Positions 1-5,635 of a stretch of 5,637 nucleotides of DNA are shown in pieces. The stretch is from positions 1 through 5,637 of the forward strand of contig JBMTBW010000039.1 in NCBI GenBank assembly GCA_049430265.1, in the 5' to 3' direction. Source of the DNA: MAG-120802 sp049430265 (GTDB lineage Bacteria; Actinomycetota; Actinomycetes; Nanopelagicales; Nanopelagicaceae). A program made the translations under genes and the position numbers. Positions within the stretch are counted from its first letter, which is position 1. Every line of letters starts with the position of its first letter. The notes under the pieces are model-generated. The model ran no database searches. It had not been told where the DNA came from and worked only from the letters and a program-made list of their open reading frames with translations.

Positions 1-127
1 TAACTTCTTGTTTTTCAAGATAACCTCCTAAAAGGTCTTTGTTTGCGGGGATAGTTGTTAGTAAAGAGTCGACCGCTTTACCATCAATTAGCCCTCGAGG
101 GTTGGAGAAGTCTGCCTTATGGGGCAA
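1..127 (-). CDS. Possible 5' part of an unidentified gene running off the left edge
   Basis: A minus-strand frame is open from position 175 to the window edge, 58 codons, after a TAA at 178-176. From about position 118 the translation has ordinary protein composition (for example GLIDGKAVDSLL, then IPANKDLLGGYLEKQEV). Upstream of that it looks less like protein. The only standard start codon in the frame is TTG at 127-125, with no clear ribosome binding site, so this could equally be a 5'-truncated remnant. I do not recognise the family. A competing reading in another frame starts at TTG 18-16 (M-K-N-K-K-L) behind a perfect AGGAGG; in that case this stretch would be leader rather than coding. 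Both cannot be right over positions 1-18. An open run of this length alone would not be rare by chance, so the call rests on residue composition. Confidence 0.35.
   Translation of the reverse strand, partial: MPHKADFSNPRGLIDGKAVDSLLTTIPANKDLLGGYLEKQEV
16..29 (-). promoter_or_regulatory. Candidate ribosome binding site and TTG start of a leftward gene
   Basis: On the minus strand, AGGAGG at 29-24 is followed after 5 bases by TTG at 18-16. The next codons are AAA AAC AAG AAG TTA, giving M-K-N-K-K-L, which resembles the basic start of an exported protein or lipoprotein. Only six codons are inside the window. dppB in this window also uses a perfect AGGAGG with similar spacing, which makes the motif believable for this genome. 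Against it, AGGAGG here also arises from Leu-Gly-Gly codons of the alternative open frame (1-175). Confidence 0.35.
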
Positions 128-163
128 TTTCTGACAATTGCCGATCCTGGTCCTGGGGGCTAA
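88..163 (-). other. Nested inverted repeats, possible structured leader RNA
   Basis: TTAGCCC at 88-94 is the exact reverse complement of GGGCTAA at 157-163, and the pairing can be extended inward by a G-U and a C-G pair. Nested inside it, GGCAATT at 123-129 pairs with AATTGCC at 136-142 around a 6-base loop. A further 6-bp hairpin (61-66 with 76-81) lies nearer the putative TTG start. If a gene starts at 18-16, this would be its 5' leader on the minus strand. I could not match it to a riboswitch or RNA family I know. If the open frame 1-175 is truly coding, the repeats may be incidental. Confidence 0.2.
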
Positions 164-419
164 ATAACAATATCTTTACCATTTTCTGTCTCTAACCAGC
201 TGAATCTAGGAGAAATTCAAGGTGATAGCGGCGCAAGTGCGCCTCTCTTGGCTCTGCCCCACTGCGACCTTCCTCGAAAGTGCCTTGACCTGTATTTGAT
301 GAGATCAATGAATTGGTCAATGCCTAGAAATTCAATCATTGGCGAAAGAATTGAAATGAAAACTTGGGCATCTCTACTTATTCGAATATATTTTTTGATC
401 TAAGTGGCAAGATTGCGCG
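128..419. other. About 290 bases without a confident gene
   Basis: This stretch lies between the leftward candidate gene and the plus-strand PH-domain gene, so it should hold two divergent promoters. I see no tRNA, rRNA or mobile-element ends. It contains a small hairpin (GGCGC 230-234 with GCGCC 239-243, loop AAGT) with no T-run on either side. A minus-strand 40-codon open frame (339-217) and plus-strand short frames (222-299 and 299-403) are present but overlap each other on opposite strands, and none has homology I recognise. Confidence 0.5.
364..392 (+). promoter_or_regulatory. Candidate sigma-70-type promoter for the PH-domain gene
   Basis: TTGGGC at 364-369 and TATATT at 387-392 are separated by 17 bases and point toward the GTG start at 420. 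The -10 element is good (5 of 6 to TATAAT) and the -35 matches only TTG. Transcription would begin near 399-400, leaving a 5' leader of about 20 bases without a convincing ribosome binding site. Placement is by eye only. Confidence 0.35.
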
Positions 420-1019
420 GTGAGCAATGTTGAGCAATTTCGCCCGCGAAATGGATATTTTCTTTCATTTTGGATCTTCTTCACGATAAGTGCCTTAACT
501 TATGTAAATGTCTTGGATTACGGATTACTGGGCGGACTGCCCAGCATAACTTGGGGACTTTTTGCCTGCTCCCTCTTCTATCTAATCTTTCTCCATCCCA
601 AAGTTATCTACTGCGATGAGGGAATTGTAATTGTCAACCCCATGCAAAACATTACTTTGGGCTGGGATGAAATCTCACTAATTGATTCCAAATTCACAAT
701 GTATGTAATCCATCAAAGTAGTGGTGCTAAGTATCACGCATTTGCAGCCCAAGCCCCTGGCCGGTATCACATAAGAAATGTACATCCAACTGAAATAAGG
801 GGTATGAAATTAAACGATAGCGGCAGCATTAAAGCGGGAGAAAGCCCAAGAAGTAACTCTGGGATTGCAATCGCAATTGCTAGGACTCGATTTGAGAATT
901 TTCACCAGGGAAACAATATCCAAGGATTAAACTTTTCAATTATTCCTAACAAACTTGGTGCTTCTATCGTGCTCTTTCTTTTTCTTTTAGCAATTACAAC
1001 TCAACTACTGCAATCTTAG
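420..1019 (+). CDS. Membrane-anchored bacterial PH-domain protein
   Basis: A 199-residue membrane protein of unknown role, resembling the actinobacterial PH-domain proteins (bPH_6 type). Two hydrophobic segments (about residues 13-31 and 42-59) are followed by a soluble domain beginning with the typical strand pattern: HPKVIYCDEGIVIVNP at 59-74, then LGWDEI at 80-85. Two further features fit the same family as I remember it: AQAPGR (110-115) and SGIAIAIARTRFE (147-159), with a polar, probably flexible linker between them. A C-terminal hydrophobic helix spans about 178-197. The domain is probably cytoplasmic, held by membrane segments at both ends. The GTG at 420 is the only start in frame, since a TGA lies 22 bases upstream at 396-398; no good Shine-Dalgarno is visible. 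Its TAG overlaps the TAA of the converging dppC gene, so it is not part of the transporter operon. No function can be assigned. Confidence 0.8.
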   Translation: MSNVEQFRPRNGYFLSFWIFFTISALTYVNVLDYGLLGGLPSITWGLFACSLFYLIFLHPKVIYCDEGIVIVNPMQNITLGWDEISLIDSKFTMYVIHQSSGAKYHAFAAQAPGRYHIRNVHPTEIRGMKLNDSGSIKAGESPRSNSGIAIAIARTRFENFHQGNNIQGLNFSIIPNKLGASIVLFLFLLAITTQLLQS

Positions 1020-2107
1020 GCAAGCTCACTTCTATTCTGCATTGCCCTCGCATTAGCTTTTTCTTTACGACTTAATCTACGGCGCTGTCTTGGATCAAAG
1101 GCATCACGCAGTCCATCTCCAATGAAGTTAATGCAAAGAGCAATCACAATAATGAAGAGACCTGGGTACCAGAAGAGCCACGGCCTTGTAGTAAAGGCAT
1201 CTTGATAATTAGAAATCAATAGTCCTAGGGAAACATCTGGCGAAGTAACTCCAAAACCTAGATAACTCAAGGCTGTTTCAAGCAATATTGCACCAGACAT
1301 CAAAAGTGTTACAGAAACGATGATTACTCCCACAGCATTAGGCAAAATATGCTTAAAAATAATGCGCCGATTGCTAGCTCCAGCCACTCTTGAGGCATCG
1401 ACAAATTCACGTTCTCGAAGGGTTAGGAACTCGCCTCGAACCAAACGCGAAAGTCCAGTCCACGAGAAAAGTCCCAGTAGGAGCGCTAAAAAGGCTGCTC
1501 CTTTATTACCGAAGTGAAAACCAATAACCGAACCAATAATAATTACTGGAATTGTAATTATGAAGTCAACAATTCTCATCAAAATCGCATCGACCCAGCC
1601 GCGGAAGTATCCAGCAATTGATCCAATTACTGTTCCAAGAGTTGCTGCAATCGCTCCAATTATGAACATAACTAATAGCGAGCGCTGGGCTCCACGCATC
1701 ACGAGAGCTAAATAATCTCTGCCAATATCATCTTGACCAAATGGATGTTCGCCCAGTGAAACGCCATCGCCATCAAAGAAAGGAACGGCATCAAAAGTTG
1801 GGCATCCAACCGATCCATTTACACAATCAGCTCCATAGCGCAGTTCTGGCATATCCTCGAAGCCATACTTCCACCAACCAGGGATAACAAATGGATCTTC
1901 TTCATCACCAATGCGCCAATCCAGTGCGGTATAGACCACAGTTATCAATACAAATAAAACAATCACCGAAATCATGGCAGCTCTATGGCGAACAAAGCGA
2001 CGCAGAACTATTTGACCCTGGCTTAGGCCCTCTGTCTCTTTATTGAAGATGGCATTCTCGCCAGCATCCTTAATCTCACTCACGATCTCCTTCTTTTTTG
2101 CCATCAC
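1016..2107 (-). CDS. dppC: Peptide/nickel-type ABC importer permease DppC
   Basis: Second channel subunit of the peptide/nickel (Dpp/Opp) ABC importer, in the cytoplasmic membrane. The 363 residues show a cytoplasmic basic N-terminus, a first membrane helix (about 44-62), an outside loop (about 63-120), the family signature HPFGQDDIGRD (121-131), then further helices at about 143-167, 177-198, 203-218, 259-280 and 313-330. The EAA loop that docks on the ATPase is at 233-257, with the expected Gly243 and HILPN (253-257). LGFG (283-286) and DGLRDAFDPR (331-340) are also typical. A basic tail of about 23 residues follows. At the start, GTG (2107-2105) and ATG (2104-2102) are adjacent codons. GGGAG sits 7 bases before GTG and 10 before ATG, slightly favouring GTG; either overlaps the dppB stop, implying translational coupling. 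The outside loop carries two cysteines, C95 and C102. No ATPase gene follows. Confidence 0.95.
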   Translation of the reverse strand: MMAKKKEIVSEIKDAGENAIFNKETEGLSQGQIVLRRFVRHRAAMISVIVLFVLITVVYTALDWRIGDEEDPFVIPGWWKYGFEDMPELRYGADCVNGSVGCPTFDAVPFFDGDGVSLGEHPFGQDDIGRDYLALVMRGAQRSLLVMFIIGAIAATLGTVIGSIAGYFRGWVDAILMRIVDFIITIPVIIIGSVIGFHFGNKGAAFLALLLGLFSWTGLSRLVRGEFLTLREREFVDASRVAGASNRRIIFKHILPNAVGVIIVSVTLLMSGAILLETALSYLGFGVTSPDVSLGLLISNYQDAFTTRPWLFWYPGLFIIVIALCINFIGDGLRDAFDPRQRRRLSRKEKANARAMQNRSELA

Positions 2108-3648
2108 TTACCAGCTCCCACGCGAATTCGAGGGTCCAGTGCTGAATAGAGAAGATCTGCGATCAAATTAGCCAAAATTGCCAAGGTAGATAGAAAGAGA
2201 ATTACTCCCATTAAAAGATTTAAGTCGAAGGAGGTAATTGCTTTGTTAAAGAGAGTTCCCATCCCCTGCCAAGCAAATACGCGCTCTGTAATGATTGCTC
2301 CCCCAACAATGCCGGCTACATCGCCGACCATGATTGTGGTAAGTGGAATCATGGTGTTTCTAAAGGCATGGCGCATGATCACTGTGCGCTCAGTTAAGCC
2401 TTTAGCGCGTGCAGTTCTTATGTAATCTTGGTTTAAAACATCGAGCAAGGTGCCTCGGGAGAAACGAATATATCCTGCAAAAGAAATTAAGGTCAAGGCA
2501 AGGGTTGGTAGTACTAAGTGCATTGCAAAGTCCAAAACTCTAACCCAAAATGTCACATCAGATAGCCAGATTGTTGATTGTCCAATTGTGGCAACAGGTC
2601 GATAGTTAACATCATCACTTTCTACATATGGTCTCCAGGCTTGCATCATCTGGTCGATTAGAATCAAACCTCCGATTAATAGTGAGGTAATAACGCTGGT
2701 GCGAATAATCGGACCTCGATCGATGCGCGCAAAAATAAATGAAACGGAAATCGCCGAAATTAAGAGGGCGAGCAATAAAATTAAAATTCCAACTCTAGGT
2801 CTATTCGAGTCAAGCAGACTCTGAGCTGGGAAATAAAGAATCGTTCCAATTAAAGCCATGAAAAGATTGCTCTTCACCGCATTACGATCTGATAAACCTA
2901 CGGAAAGATATGTAATCCCAATGGCAATACCAATACTAAATATGAAAATAGCAATTGGGCCCAAGCGAGGGTAGGAAAGCCATTCAGTTGCGCTAATTAG
3001 ACTTAGAAAAATAGAATTTGCAAGGAAAACTCCAGAGAAAATCATCAGAACTCTTCTACGAGAGCCGCTAAGAATTGCGGCCCAGAAAAATCCAGTAATC
3101 GCACTCAGACCAATAATCCAAGGCGGTGAAATCTTGGCAGTTACTAAAAAGTCATTAAAATCGATAGCTAAGTATTGCTTAAGCAAAACAGCAACCCAGA
3201 AAATCGGGAGCGAGAAAAGAAGGAATGCAAAGAATGTCATTCCATAATCAAATCGAGAGTATTGACGAAGCGCTGAGGTAATTCCAAGCGCTAAACCAAG
3301 AACTAGAGCAACAATTGTTGCCACAAAAACTAAGCGAATTGTGGTGGGAATTGCATTTGCAATGGCTTCAACTACTGGCTGCTGTTCGCGGGTATTGCCA
3401 AAGTTCGGATTTCCAACAAAAATTCCTAGCACGCCACGAAGCCAGAGAAAATAACGAAGTGGTGGTGGCAAATCCAGTCTAAGTTCACGTGTCACCGATG
3501 CAATCAACTGTTCCTTATTCTGGGCAGTACTGGTTTTAAGTCCTTCTAGAGGATCAGTTGAAATCGCTGCAAGATTGTAAATAAGAAAGCTAGAGCCAAG
3601 GAGAATCACAACTAGCGCACCAAGGCGCCTGAGGATATAAGCAAACAT
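2104..3648 (-). CDS. dppB: Long-form peptide/nickel-type ABC importer permease DppB
   Basis: First channel subunit of the importer, pairing with DppC in the membrane. At 514 residues it is far longer than ordinary DppB (about 310-340). Standard parts are all there: an N-terminal helix (8-29) after M-F-A-Y-I-L-R-R, an outside domain, TTIRLVFVATIVALVLGLALG (102-122), ALRQYSRFDY (126-135), LPIFWVAVLLK (147-157), HLVLPTLALTL (377-387), the EAA loop DYIRTARAKGLTERTVIMRH (408-427) leading into RNTMIP, a GGAIITERVFAWQGMG stretch (449-464) and the terminal LLYSALDPRIR (499-509). The extra length lies between about 169 and 372 and contains around six hydrophobic segments (roughly 177-195, 199-219, 232-252, 260-279, 286-306, 314-334). 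I recall similar long forms in other Actinobacteria, so this is probably a lineage subtype rather than a fusion error. The frame is intact. A perfect AGGAGG lies 6 bases before the ATG. Its stop overlaps the start of dppC. Confidence 0.94.
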   Translation of the reverse strand: MFAYILRRLGALVVILLGSSFLIYNLAAISTDPLEGLKTSTAQNKEQLIASVTRELRLDLPPPLRYFLWLRGVLGIFVGNPNFGNTREQQPVVEAIANAIPTTIRLVFVATIVALVLGLALGITSALRQYSRFDYGMTFFAFLLFSLPIFWVAVLLKQYLAIDFNDFLVTAKISPPWIIGLSAITGFFWAAILSGSRRRVLMIFSGVFLANSIFLSLISATEWLSYPRLGPIAIFIFSIGIAIGITYLSVGLSDRNAVKSNLFMALIGTILYFPAQSLLDSNRPRVGILILLLALLISAISVSFIFARIDRGPIIRTSVITSLLIGGLILIDQMMQAWRPYVESDDVNYRPVATIGQSTIWLSDVTFWVRVLDFAMHLVLPTLALTLISFAGYIRFSRGTLLDVLNQDYIRTARAKGLTERTVIMRHAFRNTMIPLTTIMVGDVAGIVGGAIITERVFAWQGMGTLFNKAITSFDLNLLMGVILFLSTLAILANLIADLLYSALDPRIRVGAGK

Positions 3649-3654
3649 CTCCAG

Positions 3655-3660
3655 CCTCCT
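3655..3660 (-). promoter_or_regulatory. Strong ribosome binding site of dppB
   Basis: On the minus strand AGGAGG is followed by 6 bases (CTGGAG) and ATG, within a purine-rich run. This fixes the dppB start and implies efficient independent translation initiation downstream of the spacer hairpin. Confidence 0.85.
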
Positions 3661-3666
3661 TCTCCC

Positions 3667-3678
3667 GCTAGATCTAGC
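3667..3678. other. 12-bp perfect palindrome upstream of dppB
   Basis: GCTAGATCTAGC reads identically on both strands and ends 6 bases before the AGGAGG of dppB. It could be a regulator site. It is a poor RNA hairpin, since only 4 bp can form around a 4-base loop. A weak minus-strand promoter-like pair (TTGAAT at 3700-3695, TAGATC at 3676-3671, 18-base spacing) would place it over the -10 element, but that promoter match is poor. Confidence 0.3.
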
Positions 3679-3694
3679 TCGATGGCTCTACATG

Positions 3695-3735
3695 ATTCAA
3701 GTGGCGCCTAAATTCTACTTAGGCGCCACTCGAAT
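3695..3735 (-). terminator. Strong intergenic hairpin without U-tract (attenuator or mRNA stabiliser)
   Basis: A perfect 12-bp stem (3700-3711 with 3719-3730) closes a 7-base loop. After one mismatch it extends by four more pairs (3695-3698 with 3732-3735). The core is GC-rich (GTGGCGCC). In the minus-strand transcript it lies about 65 bases after the binding-protein stop and about 50 before dppB. No U-run follows on either strand, so it is unlikely to be a full intrinsic terminator. Hairpins in this position in binding-protein operons usually reduce read-through and protect the upstream mRNA from 3' decay, so the binding protein is made in excess over the permeases. That role is inferred. 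Confidence 0.6.
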
Positions 3736-3793
3736 TACTGCTTAATACTCACTACAAAGAGTGAGAATTTTTCAAACTACGCATTTCTGCTTA
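3731..3793. repeat. Imperfect 14-bp direct repeat after the binding-protein gene
   Basis: CGAATTACTGCTTA (3731-3744) and CGCATTTCTGCTTA (3780-3793) match at 12 of 14 positions, 49 bases apart. One copy abuts the strong hairpin and the other lies just past the binding-protein stop codon. Either a local duplication or paired protein sites would explain it. Confidence 0.35.
3744..3772 (+). terminator. Weak hairpin followed by a T-run on the plus strand
   Basis: CTCACT (3748-3753) pairs with AGTGAG (3760-3765) around a 6-base loop; after one mismatch three A-T pairs can extend it. On the plus strand TTTTT follows at 3768-3772, giving a terminator-like shape, but no plus-strand gene precedes it. 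On the minus strand it is a second hairpin about 30 bases after the binding-protein stop, lacking a U-run. Confidence 0.25.
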
Positions 3794-3796
3794 GTT

Positions 3797-5635
3797 TTAG
3801 TACTTCCACTCCCAATAGTTCCACACAAGTGTTGGAGATAGTGGGTTTGGCTTGACGTTCTGCAGTTTCTTATTTACTGCAGTAACGCCTGGGTGCTGGA
3901 AGATTGGAAGGGAAATTGCATCCTTCATCAACTCTTTCTCAACAATTAAGTACTGCGCGAGTCTGTCTTTCTCAGACAATGCAGTGGCGTTAAGTTTGGT
4001 TACCGCTGCATCAACCGTCTTATTTACATAGCCAACGAGGTTGTTACCACTGTCGCTCTTGTAAATATCGGTATTTCCTGCAGCTGTTAGAGCGCTCTTA
4101 ACCCATGCGAAGAATTGTGCATCATATTCGCTTGAATCAAGGAATCCGCTCCAGCCAGATCTTCCAGGTGCATTTAGATCAAAACCAGCACGAGCTAATG
4201 CAGCTTTTGCAATCTGAGCTTCAGCGGCACGACGAACGTTGCTTGGCTGACCCCAGAGCATGTTGATTTTCACATCGGTAGCTGAGTGCTTGCGGACAAG
4301 TGCAAGTGCTGCAGCTTCGCGCTCTGCTTGAGTTCCCTTTGTGAACTTAGATACGCCGCTGTTCTTAACCATATCGGCATAGCCAGGCTCTCCTGGGAAT
4401 AGCATTAAGGAATCCATACGAACAGCCTTTGCGTTAATTGGCTTCACCAATTTATCTACAATTTCGTCGCGTGGGTATGCCATCAGGAATGCAGTGCGAA
4501 GATCTCTTGCTTTCTGGCTATCGCCAGCAAAAGGTCCGGTGTAAGGCTCAGTTACGCCTTGCGCAGTTCCGACGCGAAGATCGATGTGCTCATAAACAGC
4601 TCCTGAGTATCCAATGATCTTTGCTGTTGGAATTGCTTTTAGAATCTGGACGGCATCAGCAGTTGGCTGACCATCGTATAGATCGATTTCTTGATTACGA
4701 AGCGCCTGAGCAGCAGCAGTTCCATCGCCAACAACACGGAAGATAATGGTCTTAACTCCGTTTGTCTTTGGACCTGATGGGTTAGTTACATGCTTAGGGT
4801 TGAGTACCAAAGTAACTGATTGACCAGTTACTGCGCTCTTAATCTTGTAACCACCATTACCTACTAGAAGTAGTGGGTTGGTTGAGCTATTTATGTCAGT
4901 GATGTTATAGGCATTAGACCAAACATTGCCTGCAGCTTTCATTAACTTAGTATCGTAATTAAAGAAGGCCTTTTCGAATTTTGCCTTTGCAGCAAGATTT
5001 GCAGCTGCGCTCTGCAGGCTGGTCTTTCCTTCTGCAAGGTGAATCAGCGCATGTACTGGTGATGGTCCAGGACCGGTAATTTCCCAATCTGGAATCTTTG
5101 AATCGTACTCAATCGTTACCGACATCTTGTCAGCTGAAAGTGTTGGTAGACCGACATGTGTTTGGTCGTAGATTCCACCATAGCCAAGGGCATTAAATGC
5201 TGGTCTGACCTCAGGATCTGTTGGATCACCAAGCTTTGCAGTGAATGAGTAGGAGCTTGAAGCAAGAACGTGTGAGAGCAGAAGGTCCACACCAGTAATT
5301 GGTGTTCCATCTGACCAAACTTTGCCCTTGTTTACTGTGTACTGAACTTTGAACGGATTTTGGCTTACGATTTTGTATGAACCAAAAATTGTATTGCGAA
5401 CCAATTTTGGAGCATTATCGTAATAATTGAAGCCAAAGCCTTGTAGATAACCAATATCACTGTTGACAGTTAGGTTGGTATCAGGCGTTCCGCTGTTCAA
5501 GCTGGTCATCTGATTGCTGGTAACAAGAACTACAGTTGAACGAGTTGCAGAGTTCGCTGGTGAGAGCGTTGAAACTGCAAGGCCCGCCGCAGCTGCAGTA
5601 GCAATTGCTACCTTGGCAATGCGAGTTAATTTCAT
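3797..5635 (-). CDS. Peptide/nickel-type ABC transporter substrate-binding protein (SBP_bac_5)
   Basis: Extracellular binding protein that captures an oligopeptide or related solute and hands it to DppB/DppC. The 612-residue length fits family 5 binding proteins. It has a Sec-type signal peptide: basic M-K-L-T-R-I-A-K-V, an alanine-rich core (about 8-24) and a likely signal peptidase I cut after ANSA at about residue 30. The family signature is GKVWSDGTPITGVD (104-117), inside the expected strand-rich domain, and the protein ends with a typical LVWNYWEWKY (603-612). Unlike most binding proteins of monoderm bacteria it has no lipobox cysteine, and I find no cysteine anywhere. The ATG at 5635 gives a perfect signal peptide; its ribosome binding site lies beyond the window edge. 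It is the first visible gene of the leftward operon, separated from dppB by 148 bases carrying a strong hairpin, which suggests higher expression than the permeases. Substrate cannot be read from sequence; dppA/oppA-like is the closest description. Confidence 0.95.
   Translation of the reverse strand: MKLTRIAKVAIATAAAAGLAVSTLSPANSATRSTVVLVTSNQMTSLNSGTPDTNLTVNSDIGYLQGFGFNYYDNAPKLVRNTIFGSYKIVSQNPFKVQYTVNKGKVWSDGTPITGVDLLLSHVLASSSYSFTAKLGDPTDPEVRPAFNALGYGGIYDQTHVGLPTLSADKMSVTIEYDSKIPDWEITGPGPSPVHALIHLAEGKTSLQSAAANLAAKAKFEKAFFNYDTKLMKAAGNVWSNAYNITDINSSTNPLLLVGNGGYKIKSAVTGQSVTLVLNPKHVTNPSGPKTNGVKTIIFRVVGDGTAAAQALRNQEIDLYDGQPTADAVQILKAIPTAKIIGYSGAVYEHIDLRVGTAQGVTEPYTGPFAGDSQKARDLRTAFLMAYPRDEIVDKLVKPINAKAVRMDSLMLFPGEPGYADMVKNSGVSKFTKGTQAEREAAALALVRKHSATDVKINMLWGQPSNVRRAAEAQIAKAALARAGFDLNAPGRSGWSGFLDSSEYDAQFFAWVKSALTAAGNTDIYKSDSGNNLVGYVNKTVDAAVTKLNATALSEKDRLAQYLIVEKELMKDAISLPIFQHPGVTAVNKKLQNVKPNPLSPTLVWNYWEWKY

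Noticed and set aside
117..182. Minus-strand 21-codon frame starting M-V-K-I-L-L-F as a leader peptide
   Set aside because: Length is within chance expectation and only a weak purine stretch precedes the ATG. It overlaps the other candidate frame and the inverted repeats.
227..246. Small GGCGC/GCGCC hairpin as an intrinsic terminator
   Set aside because: The stem is only 5 bp and no T-run follows on either strand.
222..403. Plus-strand short frames: GTG 222 to TGA 299 with AGGAG at 208-212, overlapping by TGATG an ATG frame 299-403 just before the PH-domain gene
   Set aside because: Spacing from AGGAG is 9 bases and the second frame has no site of its own. Residues look non-coding (scattered Cys, Trp, Met) with no family I recognise, and they overlap the opposite-strand frame 217-339.
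861..885. ATTGC/GCAAT inverted motifs near the end of the PH-domain gene
   Set aside because: They are explained by alternating Ile-Ala codons (residues 149-154) in a conserved stretch of the protein.
1320..1517. Plus-strand 65-codon frame inside dppC
   Set aside because: It is antisense to the well-conserved EAA-loop region of dppC. Its composition (Arg/Ser/Pro/Lys-rich) is typical of a shadow frame.
2243..2425. Plus-strand 60-codon frame inside dppB
   Set aside because: It lies opposite the conserved C-terminal region of dppB and has no ribosome binding site or recognisable protein.
5116..5310. Minus-strand 64-codon frame inside the binding-protein gene
   Set aside because: It is out of frame within a clearly coding SBP_bac_5 gene, and its His/Gln/Ser/Leu-rich composition is that of a shadow frame.
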